DNA of 64,000 nucleotides from Thiodiazotropha sp050291245 (GCA_050291245.1 JBNKJP010000012.1:124001-188000), one strand, 5' to 3'. Counted from the first letter of the stretch, positions 16,624-26,377 are shown. Translations and numbers: made by a program. Notes: a model not told the origin generated them from the sequence alone.

Positions 16624-18081
16624 TCAAAATCTTGTTACAAATCCGATAGCTGCCCGATTTTCTTCATAGGTACTCAAATCCGAATCCCCGTCCCGTTCCA
16701 GGTGACTCACACTGGTTGAAAGGGTCGTATCCATACCCAGACGATAGTTGAGGCCCAAGGTGGCCATCCACTCATCGTAATTTGACACATCCTCTTCGTG
16801 ATCTCGCCACATAACCCGGGCAATCCCGCTGAATGTCCGGCTCAGCACCCGCGAAAATTGAAAACTGGAGGAAACATCCCGGGTATCCCGCTGACTCGAA
16901 TCGGTCGGGTAATCCCGCTTTCGCAAGTTGGCTCTCAGCACGGCCTGGGTCCGGACCGAGCGAAACGTGACAGAGGCACTCAGGTTGTCGGTCTCATAAT
17001 AGTCGGCACTCAAGGTGGATACGCCGGTTGTGGATACGGGGGGCGGATTATCCAAAACCGCATCTCTTACCAGTTCGCCGAATTCGTCCTGCCGCTCGAA
17101 CAGGGTATCTTCCGTGGCTTCGTCACGGGCACTGATGAAGTCTCGTTTAAAGCCCATACGCCATACCGTGAATGCCGAACGATGCACGAAACTCATGTAG
17201 TAATCGTCACCAAACGCCCGTTCCCCGCCACCGAGGGCGAAGCGAGTATGGCTTGATGGGGTGAAGATGACGCCCACCGACCAGAGTGCGCCATCCACAT
17301 CCTCATTGAGGACCAACTGGTAATCTTCGTAACCCGCGGCAAACGCCAACGCCCAGCGGCGGGAGAGTTGCTGGATATACTCACCCCGGACGTGTGAGAT
17401 CTTGTTGTCGGTGGCCTCTCCGGTGAAGTCCTCAACGGTATGGCTGGCGGCGAGTTCCCAGGCATGGGCCACGGTGTAGGTACCACTTCCCAACACCAGA
17501 TCCACGGTTTGCGAGGTACTGTCAACGGCCTGATCGTAGGAATAGTCGACCTTGTCGACCGAGTAACGGGCCTCAAGCACACTGGTATTTCCAAAACGGG
17601 TCGTGTAATAAGGGCTCAGACCCATGGTGTAGTAGTCGATCGATTCCGTGTCGCCCGAGATCCCATCGGGACTACTGCGCGAGGAAGACAACCGGGTTTG
17701 ATCCGACGTGGCCCAGGCATCGACGAACAGCTGGTTTTCCAGGACTTCCAGATTACCCCGGGTTCGCAGCAGGTTGATGGTCTCGTTGGAACGGGTGTCA
17801 TCCCAGTAGTAGCGGTATTCCGGTGCATAATTGAAATCCACTTTGCCCCGCGCGCCTTCCCGATAGACTGAGAGCGTGGGCCTCACCCGTGTGATATTTT
17901 CACTCTGCTTGTCTTCATTAGAGAGCATCACGTTGTCTGTGTAGATGTGGTCGATCCCTATCGATGGCGAGATAATCCACTCACCGGCGTAGGACGGCAG
18001 AGGAAAACAGAGAAAACCCAGCCCCGCCAGAGCATAAATCGGTAAGTCACGAGAATGGTTATCATTTTCTGAGCAAGACAT
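16624..18081 (-). CDS. Outer-membrane beta-barrel, TIGR03016-like (PEP-CTERM/exosortase-associated)
   Basis: 485 residues with a signal peptide ending LPSYAGEW. The mature start (WIISPSIGIDHIYTDNVMLS, then ITRVRPTLSVYREG) matches the pattern of the TIGR03016 family of outer-membrane proteins in exosortase/PEP-CTERM exopolysaccharide loci. Amphipathic alternation is seen along the whole length, and the chain ends in an aromatic residue (GFVTRF), the usual barrel-assembly signal. The family's role is unproven; secretion or anchoring of exopolysaccharide is suspected. No exosortase or eps genes lie beside it, so it is an orphan copy here. The family assignment is from pattern recognition only. 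Confidence 0.72.
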   Translation of the reverse strand: MSCSENDNHSRDLPIYALAGLGFLCFPLPSYAGEWIISPSIGIDHIYTDNVMLSNEDKQSENITRVRPTLSVYREGARGKVDFNYAPEYRYYWDDTRSNETINLLRTRGNLEVLENQLFVDAWATSDQTRLSSSRSSPDGISGDTESIDYYTMGLSPYYTTRFGNTSVLEARYSVDKVDYSYDQAVDSTSQTVDLVLGSGTYTVAHAWELAASHTVEDFTGEATDNKISHVRGEYIQQLSRRWALAFAAGYEDYQLVLNEDVDGALWSVGVIFTPSSHTRFALGGGERAFGDDYYMSFVHRSAFTVWRMGFKRDFISARDEATEDTLFERQDEFGELVRDAVLDNPPPVSTTGVSTLSADYYETDNLSASVTFRSVRTQAVLRANLRKRDYPTDSSQRDTRDVSSSFQFSRVLSRTFSGIARVMWRDHEEDVSNYDEWMATLGLNYRLGMDTTLSTSVSHLERDGDSDLSTYEENRAAIGFVTRF

Positions 18082-18338
18082 CCTAACGATCCTGTATATG
18101 GTGTTTCTTGAAAGTTTTTATTCCATCAACCCGAGATACATCACCCCCCGGACTCATAGATACTGATGGACCCGGATTCTATCACGGAAAATGACCCGAT
18201 AAGTTATCTGTCGCACAGAACAGAGAGGCTCCCCCAAGGGATCCGGTCCATTCGCATTTGTCACTTCAACTCGACTGGGCAGGTATGGTTGAATAGGGCA
18301 TATCCCCTCCAATCAACTCATGATCAGCACCGAGTACC

Positions 18339-19973
18339 ATGGAAATCATCTCCCAAGCCACTCAGCCCTTCGATGACCAACGCCCGGGAACCTCCGGTTT
18401 GCGCAAAAAAGTCAAGGTGTTTCAAACACCTCACTACCTGGAGAATTTCGTGCAGGCGATTTTCGACACTCAGAGCGCGCTGCGAGGTGGGGTTCTGGTT
18501 TTGGGTGGTGATGGACGTTTTTACAACCTGGAGGCGATCCAGATCATCCTGCGCATGGCGGCTGCCCATGGGGTTGCCCGGGTCCTGGTGGGTCGCAGCG
18601 GCCTGCTCTCCACCCCGGCCGCATCCTGCGTGATCCGCGAATATCAGGCCCAGGGAGGCATCATCCTCTCCGCCAGCCACAACCCCGGCGGTCCGGACGA
18701 AGACTTCGGCATCAAATTCAACACCCCGAACGGCGGACCGGCCCCGGAAGCCGTCACCGAGGCCATCTTCGAGCGGACGAAGAGCCTGTCCGAGTACCGG
18801 ATCGCACACGCGGATGATCTGGACCTGGATAGGATCGGTGAGCACAACCTCGGCGAGATGACGGTACAGGTCATCGATTCCGTGAAGGATTATACCGACC
18901 TGATGGCCCGGCTGTTCGATTTCGACCGTATCCACCAGCTTTTCAACTCCGGTGCCTTCAGAATGCGCTTCGACGCCATGCACGCCGTCACCGGCCCCTA
19001 TGCCAGGCACATCCTCGAGGAACGCTTGGGTGCGGAACCGGGTACGGTTATCAACGGTATCCCACGGGTCGATTTCGGCGGCGGGCATCCCGATCCAAAC
19101 CTGGTGCATGCCCATGAACTGGTGGCACTCACCTGTGGTCCACAGGGAGTCGATTTCGGAGCCGCCTCTGATGGTGACGGTGATCGCAACATGATTCTGG
19201 GACACGATTTCTTCGTCACCCCCAGCGACAGCCTCGCAATCATGGCGGCCAATGCCCACCTGATCTCAGGTTACTCTTCCGGTATCAGCGGCGTGGCCCG
19301 CTCCATGCCGACCAGTCAGGCCGCTGACCGGGTGGCGGCCCGTCTGGGACTCGAATGTTATGAAACCCCGACCGGATGGAAATTTTTCGGTAACCTGCTC
19401 GATGCGGGCAAGATCACTCTGTGCGGGGAAGAGAGTTTCGGAACGGGATCCAATCACATCCGTGAGAAAGACGGCCTCTGGGCCGTTCTGTTCTGGCTCA
19501 ACCTGCTGGCACTGAAACAGCAATCGGTGGAAAGCATCGTTCGCGATCACTGGAAGGCCTACGGCCGTAACTACTATACCCGCTACGACTATGAAGGGAT
19601 CGACAAAGTGGCCGCTGAGGGATTGATGCAGGCCCTGGAAGACAAACTTGCCCACCTGCCGGGACAGTCACTGGATGGCTACCAAGTGGATTATGCGGAC
19701 AATTTTTCCTACACCGATCCGGTCGATGGCAGCCGCTCCGACAAACAGGGCATACGCATCGGTTTTACCGACGGTTCACGCATTGTGTATCGACTCTCCG
19801 GGACCGGCACCCAGGGAGCGACCCTGCGGGTCTATCTCGAGGCCTATGAACCCAATCCCGAGAAACAGATGGAATCCACAGAGGAAGTGATGCGGGGTCT
19901 GGTGTCAATCGCTGTGGATCTGGCGGAAATTGAACAGAGAACGGGACGTAGCGAACCGACCGTCATCACCTGA
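18339..19973 (+). CDS. pgm: Phosphoglucomutase (alpha-D-glucose-specific)
   Basis: Interconverts glucose 1-phosphate and glucose 6-phosphate, feeding glycogen, sugar-nucleotide and exopolysaccharide synthesis. The phosphoserine loop is SASHNPGG with Ser113. The metal-binding loop is SDGDGDRN, the sugar-binding loop is CGEESFGTGSNH, and the C-terminal phosphate-binding RLSGTGTQGATLRVY is present. The 544 residues and the N-terminal PFDDQRPGTSGLRKK are of the Pgm (type 1) branch rather than ManB/AlgC. It stands alone with long gaps either side. Confidence 0.95.
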   Translation: MEIISQATQPFDDQRPGTSGLRKKVKVFQTPHYLENFVQAIFDTQSALRGGVLVLGGDGRFYNLEAIQIILRMAAAHGVARVLVGRSGLLSTPAASCVIREYQAQGGIILSASHNPGGPDEDFGIKFNTPNGGPAPEAVTEAIFERTKSLSEYRIAHADDLDLDRIGEHNLGEMTVQVIDSVKDYTDLMARLFDFDRIHQLFNSGAFRMRFDAMHAVTGPYARHILEERLGAEPGTVINGIPRVDFGGGHPDPNLVHAHELVALTCGPQGVDFGAASDGDGDRNMILGHDFFVTPSDSLAIMAANAHLISGYSSGISGVARSMPTSQAADRVAARLGLECYETPTGWKFFGNLLDAGKITLCGEESFGTGSNHIREKDGLWAVLFWLNLLALKQQSVESIVRDHWKAYGRNYYTRYDYEGIDKVAAEGLMQALEDKLAHLPGQSLDGYQVDYADNFSYTDPVDGSRSDKQGIRIGFTDGSRIVYRLSGTGTQGATLRVYLEAYEPNPEKQMESTEEVMRGLVSIAVDLAEIEQRTGRSEPTVIT

Positions 19974-20168
19974 ATCCAGTTTGGCGTACTGAGGAACAAT
20001 GACGTTCACGCAACAAGCCACTCTGCTTGGGCCGCTTGTGCAATGGGTCAACACCTCAAATACAGAACTGGACATCTGCCTGTTCAGACACTATAAATCA
20101 GCTTTGAACGACATGCTGTTTCTATGACATTTCTGATTACATACACCAATCGATAGGGGAGTCGCACT

Positions 20169-20462
20169 GTGGTCAAGAAGTCGGAAGAAGATACCGCGAA
20201 AAAAGTCACCAAAAAGAAGACGGCCAGCAAGAAAAAAGCCGTTGCCAAGAAAAAGGTCGCCGCTAAGAAAACCGTTGCAAAAAAGCGCGCGGCCAAATCG
20301 AGCACAGGTGCCAAAACCACGGTCAGTCCGCGGGAACGCTATGAAATGATCGCCACCATGGCTTTCTACCGCGCCGAAGCCAGAAATTTCGAACCGGGCT
20401 ATGATGTCGATGATTGGCTCGAATGCGAGAAGTTCATCGATGAAATGCTGAATAAGGCTTAG
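20169..20462 (+). CDS. Lys/Ala-rich DUF2934 protein
   Basis: 97 residues starting at a GTG. The first half is a histone-H1-like Lys/Ala tail (KKKTASKKKAVAKKKV). The second half is a DUF2934 domain (PRERYEMIATMAFYRAEAR, then DVDDWLECEKFIDEML). DUF2934 proteins are small and of unknown function; the basic tail suggests nucleic-acid or polyanion binding, which is inference. The basic half is encoded by an A/G-rich tract unlike the neighbours. A minus-strand frame over the same region is a hydrophobic shadow. Confidence 0.78.
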   Translation: MVKKSEEDTAKKVTKKKTASKKKAVAKKKVAAKKTVAKKRAAKSSTGAKTTVSPRERYEMIATMAFYRAEARNFEPGYDVDDWLECEKFIDEMLNKA

Positions 20463-20672
20463 TGGCTTCGACTCAAGCGGATCCTTTCACAATCCGCTTT
20501 GAGTCCGCAAGGCTGGCTATAAAGTACAGCCTAGGCGGAAAGCCATTTGATGCTACCAGGGAGGTGTTGCTGCTGATTTCAGTGTCAGTATTGCAGCTTG
20601 GGGTGTGCTGCGCGATTTTCAAGGCATCAAGCACCGCCCCCGTTTCACGCAAAAACCTGAGCAGAGCGGATT

Positions 20673-21566
20673 CTATTTGACTCGGGACTTCAACACCTGG
20701 TGGGTCCAGACCATAAGCCCAGCCCCCACGATCAATGACGAACCCAGATAAAACGGCCAATCCAGAGCATCATTGAAAAACATCCAACTGATAAAGGCTG
20801 TCACCACAAGCTGGGCATTCAGATAGGGTGACAGCACCGATGCGGATGCCAGATGAAATGCCTTGACCAGCAAAAAGTGTCCGCTGGCACCCAACACCCC
20901 CATGATCACCAGTAAAAACCACTGCACCGGACTCGGCGGCTGCCACCAGAGTGGTAACAGCAGGGTCAGTATCACCGCGCCGGTCAGGGTGGTGTGGAAC
21001 AGGGTCGTCTGCTCACTGTCATAACCCTTGAGTACCCGGGTCAACACAAAATAGAAAGATAGACTGATTGCCGCCAGGCAGGCCAACAGCAGCGCGGGTT
21101 CCGGTTCGCGAAAACCCGGACGTACAATAAACAACACCCCGGCGAATCCCAAACCGACCGCCAGCCACTCCGGAATCCCGACCGGTTCTTTCAAGAGTAT
21201 CCCGGCCAGGAGCGTCACCAGCACCGGGGCAATAAACAGGATAGCGGTCGCATCGGCCAGTGACACGCGTTGTATGGCCCAGTAGAGACTCAGGGTCACC
21301 CCCATCAGACAGGCTGCTCGAATCAGTTGCAACCCGGGACGTCTGGGGCGTACAAACCCAAAACCGCTACGTAGCGAGAACACCGCGCCAACCATGATCG
21401 TGTGAAAAAAGTAACGAGCCCAAACCACCTGCGGCATGGACAGATCCTGCATCAACCACTTCCCGAAGCCATCCATGGCCGCCAGTAATAGACAGGCAGT
21501 CAAGGTTGCGACGATTCCCCAAAACTGGGGATGCGGAGTATTGACGGTTTGTACAGGAAGCGGCAT
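20673..21566 (-). CDS. EamA/DMT-family transporter
   Basis: 297-residue inner-membrane protein with two repeats of the EamA fold and about ten hydrophobic helices. Repeat 1 includes DGFGKWLMQDLSMPQVVWARYFFHT and repeat 2 starts near ALLLACLAAISLSFYFVLTRVL. The family exports amino acids, nucleosides and other metabolites; the substrate cannot be told here. No partner genes. The roughly 210-bp gap on its 3' side, before the DUF2934 gene, shows nothing recognisable. Confidence 0.9.
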   Translation of the reverse strand: MPLPVQTVNTPHPQFWGIVATLTACLLLAAMDGFGKWLMQDLSMPQVVWARYFFHTIMVGAVFSLRSGFGFVRPRRPGLQLIRAACLMGVTLSLYWAIQRVSLADATAILFIAPVLVTLLAGILLKEPVGIPEWLAVGLGFAGVLFIVRPGFREPEPALLLACLAAISLSFYFVLTRVLKGYDSEQTTLFHTTLTGAVILTLLLPLWWQPPSPVQWFLLVIMGVLGASGHFLLVKAFHLASASVLSPYLNAQLVVTAFISWMFFNDALDWPFYLGSSLIVGAGLMVWTHQVLKSRVK

Positions 21567-21797
21567 ATCAAACAGTTCGCGGGAAGTGCATGGGTGGAGG
21601 GTGATTGTATCACTAACCGAGGCACCTACAGGCTGTTCAAGTCACTACACACACTTATGCTATGGACTCTTCGTATACTGATCTCTTACACCACGAAGTA
21701 CACGAAGGATCACAATACAAATCGCTTAATCTCGTCCTGTCGCTTTTAGACGTTGAAATCCATGAACAAGCCTGTTCTTACAGCGGACAATTTCATA

Positions 21798-21853
21798 CGG
21801 TTGTTTCGCGCTTACCCCGCCTGAGACGGGATAAGCGCCAGCGAGAACAACCG
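21798..21853. terminator. Long hairpin downstream of the TonB-dependent receptor
   Basis: Outer stem CGGTTGTT / AACAACCG and inner stem CGCTTA(C)CCCG / CGGG(A)TAAGCG, just past the receptor's stop on the minus strand. A good candidate for a transcription end, though without a long U-tract. Confidence 0.5.
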
Positions 21854-21863
21854 AAAAAAGTTG

Positions 21864-23951
21864 TCAGAAGCGAACGCCACCCTTGACCCAGATCTCACGA
21901 CCCGGTTCGTTGACCTGAATGGCTTCCGGACTGAACGGGTCCGCATTGGCGCGGTTCACGTGATAGGCATAGGTCTTATCCAGCAGGTTATCGATGCCGA
22001 AACTGATCTGGGCGCTGCGGGTGATATCATAGGCACCGTACAGATCGATGACGCCCCAGCCGGGGGTCTCTTGTACATCCTGTCCACTCCCCTCCTCCAG
22101 GTCCGCCCGGGTCTGCTTGGCATTGGCCCGAAGCATGCCCCCAAGATCCCAGGCACCGGTCGCATAGGAAACGCCCAGGGTGGCTTCCAGGGGTGCGATC
22201 TGGGCCAGAGGCCGATCATCCGTGGTGTTGTCCGCGTGAACATACGCCAGTCCGGCATGGGTCTTCAGCGCCTGGGTAATCTGATAGGCGGTCTCCCATT
22301 CAACACCATAGAACTCCGCATCCACGTTACGATAGATCGTGGCCGTTCCGTTGGAGACGAGGACACCGTCCTGCCCCCGGGCCCGATCCCGCAGAATGAA
22401 ATCGCTGACATCGTTGTAATAGACCGCCAGGTCGCTGGACCAGGTCGTTGTATGCCATTTAAAACCGGCCTCGATCTGATGATGCTTCTCCGGCGCCAAT
22501 TCCGGGTTACCCACCCAGCTGGAGTCCATACCACTGGTCATATTGCGGGAGAAACTGGCCAGATAGCGCTCCGTGGCGTCAGCGGTCCGCACGGAACGAC
22601 TGATCCCGGTGTAGAGAGTTCCATCCCCAATGGCGTGCTCATACTGTACGAAGCCTCCCACATTGTCCTCGGTCTTGCTGTCCGATGTATCGTCGTAATA
22701 CATGGCATAGAGATTATTGGGGGTCGGACTGGGTCCGAGATCCGGTTTTTCATCCCCCCGGGAGATCGAGGCATCCACCCGATCGTAGCGCAAACCCGCC
22801 TTCACCCGATCCGCCGTCGCCACGGGCACAGAGACCTCGGCGAACAGTCCGGTCTGTTCCAGTTCCGCGCCCGGCCACATAATCGATTGCAGGGTATTCG
22901 GTTCCCTATTCGCCATCCCGGAGTAACGGTTGGCATCACGCTCGTTGTCCTGATAATCGAAACCCAGAGTCAGCACCGCCTGCCCCAGTGTGAGGTCGCC
23001 CAGGACCCGGCCACCCAGGGTATCGGAGGTGGTCGGAACACGCATGCGCATGGGCGCGGTCTGGGTTCTCAGGGAGTAGTTATCCATCAGATGCTCCACC
23101 TCGGAGGAGTAGAACTCCGCCTTGAAACCGGACAAGGGACCCAGGGCATCGCGCTGGTCATATTTCAACCGTACATTGTCCGAATCACTGTAGGGGGAAT
23201 CCATGCCGGCTCCGGCATAGAGCACATCGTCCTCCCGGGTGGCTTCGAGATTCAGTTCCAGGTTCTTGTGTTGATCCGGGGTATAGCCCAGGATCAGGTT
23301 GCCGGATTTGTTGGTGAATGCGGAACGCACTTCATTACCGTCGCCATCTTCGTAGTTATCCGCGTCCTGATAGCCCACCACGCCCCGGATGTAGCCCATC
23401 GAGGAACCGGCCGCCGCATCCGCTGAAAACTCCTTGCTTTCCGAGTTGCTTTTATAGCCTGCGTCGATACTGCCCTGGTAATTTTTCCCTGCCTCGAACT
23501 TTGGCGGTTTGCGCTCGAAAAGCACCGTACCGCCGCTGCCGCCTCCGCCGTACAATACGGTCTGGGAACCCTTGATGACGGTAACACTGTCATAGCTCTC
23601 CATGGCGGAATAGGCCGTGGGAGGATCCATGCGGTTCGGGCAACCGCCATGTATATAGGCGCCATCCATGAGGATATTCAGACGAGTCTGGCTCTGCCCA
23701 CGGATGATCGGATCGATACCGTGACCGCCCATACGCACACCGGACACCCCGTTGATGTTACGCAGAAAGTCCGCTGAGTCCGCGGGTATCCCCATATCGG
23801 CGCCATCCATGGGCATCAGGGTAACCGCCGGCGTAGACTCGGCCTCCCCCTCGACGATCACCTCATTCAGGTTCTCGGTTTGTTCCTCTGCATGAAGCGT
23901 CTGACCACTCAGGAGAGCCGTAATGGCCAGTGACAGGGTTGTAAGTCGCAT
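21864..23951 (-). CDS. TonB-dependent copper receptor (OprC/NosA type)
   Basis: 695-residue outer-membrane receptor with a signal peptide (ending TLHA), a plug domain (NINGVSGVRMGGHGIDPIIRG) and a 22-strand barrel ending in Phe (WVKGGVRF). The plug carries HGGCPNRMDPP, the hallmark of OprC/NosA copper receptors. In OprC copper is bound by a Cys-x3-Met and a His-x-Met motif. Here both are present: Cys104/Met108, and His287/Met289 (VEHLMDNY). It therefore very likely imports copper or feeds copper-protein assembly. It follows the TtpC/TonB2 operon on the same strand after 172 bp that contain a strong hairpin, so the operon probably supplies its energy. Substrate is from motif knowledge, not measurement. 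Confidence 0.9.
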   Translation of the reverse strand: MRLTTLSLAITALLSGQTLHAEEQTENLNEVIVEGEAESTPAVTLMPMDGADMGIPADSADFLRNINGVSGVRMGGHGIDPIIRGQSQTRLNILMDGAYIHGGCPNRMDPPTAYSAMESYDSVTVIKGSQTVLYGGGGSGGTVLFERKPPKFEAGKNYQGSIDAGYKSNSESKEFSADAAAGSSMGYIRGVVGYQDADNYEDGDGNEVRSAFTNKSGNLILGYTPDQHKNLELNLEATREDDVLYAGAGMDSPYSDSDNVRLKYDQRDALGPLSGFKAEFYSSEVEHLMDNYSLRTQTAPMRMRVPTTSDTLGGRVLGDLTLGQAVLTLGFDYQDNERDANRYSGMANREPNTLQSIMWPGAELEQTGLFAEVSVPVATADRVKAGLRYDRVDASISRGDEKPDLGPSPTPNNLYAMYYDDTSDSKTEDNVGGFVQYEHAIGDGTLYTGISRSVRTADATERYLASFSRNMTSGMDSSWVGNPELAPEKHHQIEAGFKWHTTTWSSDLAVYYNDVSDFILRDRARGQDGVLVSNGTATIYRNVDAEFYGVEWETAYQITQALKTHAGLAYVHADNTTDDRPLAQIAPLEATLGVSYATGAWDLGGMLRANAKQTRADLEEGSGQDVQETPGWGVIDLYGAYDITRSAQISFGIDNLLDKTYAYHVNRANADPFSPEAIQVNEPGREIWVKGGVRF

Positions 23952-24073
23952 TCTTTTACCTCTTTATAGGGTCGTTATAATCCAGAGGCTCATAGCAAAT
24001 TACAGACCAGAACACTAACACGTTGAAACGAATTGAATATCGTATTTTTTTGCCCTTTAAGACGCGGTATCAC

Positions 24074-24109
24074 TAGGGCATTTCACACACTACTCCGTGA
24101 AATGCCCTA
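24074..24109. terminator. 13-bp-stem hairpin between the TPR gene and the copper receptor
   Basis: Perfect inverted repeat TAGGGCATTTCAC / GTGAAATGCCCTA with a 10-base loop. On the minus strand it follows the TPR gene's stop and precedes the receptor. It probably separates the operon transcript from the receptor's own, or pauses read-through. No U-tract. Confidence 0.5.
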
Positions 24110-24123
24110 CACCAATATCGCAC

Positions 24124-25353
24124 TTAGGGATGCGTACTCCGGGCATTGAGATAGTCCAACCAATCCTTGGCCAGGGTTCGTTGGCGTTCATCCCGGGCCA
24201 GCTCGAGCGCTGATTCGATAGCCGATCGCGCGTCATCCCATTGCTGCAGCCGGTAACAGGCATGTCCGAGTAACAGCCAGTCTTCAAACCGCTCCGAATG
24301 GCTGAGACGCAGACCTGCGGTTAGCTGTTCCACGGCCTGTTGCCAGTGTTCCTGTTCAAACAGGATTTTCCCGGCTCGTAGTTGGGCCTTTCCCGATGGG
24401 TCGAGCTTGCCCTGACGCTGCAGCACGGACAGGGCCTGCTGGGGCTCACGGGCCAGCAACCAGGCATCGGCCAGGAGTTCCAGGTGTTGCGGCGTCTGGG
24501 TGAGTTTTCCCTGATCGAACCAGGCCGCCATCAGACGCGCGGTGTTATAGGGAGTCTGGTTCTGCAACATCATCCGGGCCAGTCTCAGCAATCCCTCCTG
24601 ATCCAGCAGATCCCGTTGATCGGCCAGCATCAGCACCGAAACAGCCTGGGAGACCTGATCCAACTGCAGGTGGACGTTGGCCAGTTGCTGCCAGTATTCG
24701 GGCCGTTTGGGAAAACGCTCGAGCATCTGCCGGAGTATGGGAATGCTGCGTTTCAGCCAGTTTCGTTCGAAACAGATCCCAACCCACATCTGGTACCAGG
24801 ACTCCTGGGGTTGAGAACTCTTAGAGATGGCCCGCTGCAGGGCATCATAGGCCGCTTGCCAGGCCTTAAGGGCATATTGGAGGCGCCCGGTCAGCACCTC
24901 AGCCTCGGGAGGAATCGATGGGGTTTTGCGCTTCCAGATGCTGAGCTGTTCGAGACCTTCCCGGTATCTCGCCTCCGCATAGAGTAATTGCGCCAGGGTG
25001 TACCTCAGGTTCAGCCCCACCGATTCCGGCAATGTGCCGGCATCCAGTGCCGCGAAAAAATCGTCGATCGCCCTCGGAAAGTCGTTGCGCCCGATATGCA
25101 GGTAACCATAGGCCTGTCGGGCCAGCGCCGTGTCTTCCTGATTACCGTTGACCCGTTCCAGGAGTGCGTCCAGTTCAAGCTGGGCCCGATCATACTTTTC
25201 ATGCCGGATCAGGGCGTCAATCATGAACAGATAGTCGTAGGTGTAGTGTTTTGCCTGAGCCTCGTCCTTGGGCAGTGACTCCCCATAGCCGACGCAGGGA
25301 CCCAGGCCTATCAGGACCCACACAAACCAGTTGATCAGGCGAACGGCACTCAT
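24124..25353 (-). CDS. TPR-repeat periplasmic protein of the TonB2 operon
   Basis: 409 residues with a signal-like N-terminus (LINWFVWVLIGLGPCVGYGES), so exported and possibly anchored. It is mostly tetratricopeptide repeats, such as LGHACYRLQQWDDARSAIESALELA near the C-terminus and several weaker copies between about residues 60 and 390. Its ATG overlaps the tonB stop by four bases (ATGA). A TPR protein is a regular last member of Vibrio-type TtpC/TonB2 clusters, where it is thought to assist the energy-transducing complex; the precise role is unknown. Confidence 0.85.
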   Translation of the reverse strand: MSAVRLINWFVWVLIGLGPCVGYGESLPKDEAQAKHYTYDYLFMIDALIRHEKYDRAQLELDALLERVNGNQEDTALARQAYGYLHIGRNDFPRAIDDFFAALDAGTLPESVGLNLRYTLAQLLYAEARYREGLEQLSIWKRKTPSIPPEAEVLTGRLQYALKAWQAAYDALQRAISKSSQPQESWYQMWVGICFERNWLKRSIPILRQMLERFPKRPEYWQQLANVHLQLDQVSQAVSVLMLADQRDLLDQEGLLRLARMMLQNQTPYNTARLMAAWFDQGKLTQTPQHLELLADAWLLAREPQQALSVLQRQGKLDPSGKAQLRAGKILFEQEHWQQAVEQLTAGLRLSHSERFEDWLLLGHACYRLQQWDDARSAIESALELARDERQRTLAKDWLDYLNARSTHP

Positions 25354-25967
25354 GGTTTCAGGGTATAGGAAATAGTCTGCCGGGCGGTTCGTGACACCGG
25401 CTTACCCGCCACGACCTTGGGGTGAAACTGCCAGCGTGAAATGGCGCGCAACGCCGACTGTTCGAAGTAGCCGGGAGGATCCGCTTCCACCACCCGGGCA
25501 TCACTCACACTGCCATCCGGATTGATGGTGAATTCCAGGACCACCTTTCCCTCGATCCTGTGCATCAGCGCCCGCTGGGGATATCGGGGTGGAAAACGCA
25601 TCCGCGGTACGGGCTCTGCCGCCAGGGTCGTGGGAATCTCCGGCCGGGTTCCCAGGAATGGCCCGGTGGTGAGATTCAATGGCATATCAATATCCGGCAT
25701 CGTCCAATCCTGCCGGGGTGGCGCCAGCGGCCGGACCGGTTCCACCAGGGAGCGTTGCGGAACCGGGGGAGGATCCGGTTGCTCATTTTCGCGGGGTTTT
25801 GGATCCGTGGCGGGCTCGGGAGCCTTGGCCAGGCGGATGAAGTTGATCCGATCCATGGCCGGGGTAGCCTGCAAGGCCACCGCCTTCTCCTGCAACATCG
25901 CCTCGAGTAACCAGAACAGGGCGAGATTGATCCACAGGGCAAACAGCAGCCCCAGCAGCAGACGCAT
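25350..25967 (-). CDS. tonB2: TonB2-type energy transducer
   Basis: 205-residue periplasm-spanning TonB. An N-terminal membrane anchor (MRLLLGLLFALWINLALFW) is followed by a short proline-rich linker and a C-terminal TonB domain (EGKVVLEFTINPDGSVSDARV, then SRWQFHPKVVAGKPV). It is shorter than classical TonB, as is usual for the TonB2 class used with TtpC. The start chosen is the ATG at 25967, which overlaps the exbD stop by one base (TGATG). It links ExbB/ExbD/TtpC to outer-membrane receptors, with the copper receptor beside it the obvious client. Confidence 0.9.
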   Translation of the reverse strand: MRLLLGLLFALWINLALFWLLEAMLQEKAVALQATPAMDRINFIRLAKAPEPATDPKPRENEQPDPPPVPQRSLVEPVRPLAPPRQDWTMPDIDMPLNLTTGPFLGTRPEIPTTLAAEPVPRMRFPPRYPQRALMHRIEGKVVLEFTINPDGSVSDARVVEADPPGYFEQSALRAISRWQFHPKVVAGKPVSRTARQTISYTLKP

Positions 25968-26377
25968 CACTCACCTTCCCGGTTGGCGGCAATCGCGACG
26001 CTCTCCACCCCGGCGAGACGGGCCTGGTCGAGCACCTGAATGACCACCCCGGTGGGCGACTTCCGGTCCGCGGTGATCACTACGGCACCCTCCGGGTTTT
26101 CCGCATGCAGCCGCTCAACATTGGCACGCACGGCGCGCGGATCGATCCGCCGCCGGTCGATCCAGACCTCTCCCTGCCGGGTAACCGCGATCAGAATGGC
26201 GGCCTGAGGTTTGATCTGGGCCGTCGCGGCGCTGGGGCGATCCACCTCCACCCCGGTCTCCTTGACGAAGGACGAAGTCACCATGAAGAAGATCAACAGG
26301 ATAAAAACCATATCGATCAACGGGGTCAGGTTGATCCCCAGTTCACCGCTCTCCTCGTCCACATGCTGATGGCGCAT
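25967..26377 (-). CDS. exbD2: ExbD-type biopolymer transport protein
   Basis: 136 residues with one N-terminal transmembrane helix bearing the conserved Asp (INLTPLIDMVFILLIFF). The periplasmic domain follows (VVITADRKSPTGVVIQVLDQARLAGVESVAIA). It forms the proton-conducting stator with ExbB. It overlaps exbB by one base upstream and tonB by one downstream, so the block is translationally coupled. Confidence 0.94.
   Translation of the reverse strand: MRHQHVDEESGELGINLTPLIDMVFILLIFFMVTSSFVKETGVEVDRPSAATAQIKPQAAILIAVTRQGEVWIDRRRIDPRAVRANVERLHAENPEGAVVITADRKSPTGVVIQVLDQARLAGVESVAIAANREGE

Noticed and set aside
21690..21725. Phrase CACGAAGTACACGAAGG as a dispersed repeat
   Set aside because: Resembles a repeat seen in other genomes, but only one copy is present in this window, so I did not list it as a repeat.
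21861..23426. 521-residue plus-strand frame opposite the copper receptor
   Set aside because: No signal or domain; the receptor on the minus strand has clear motifs.
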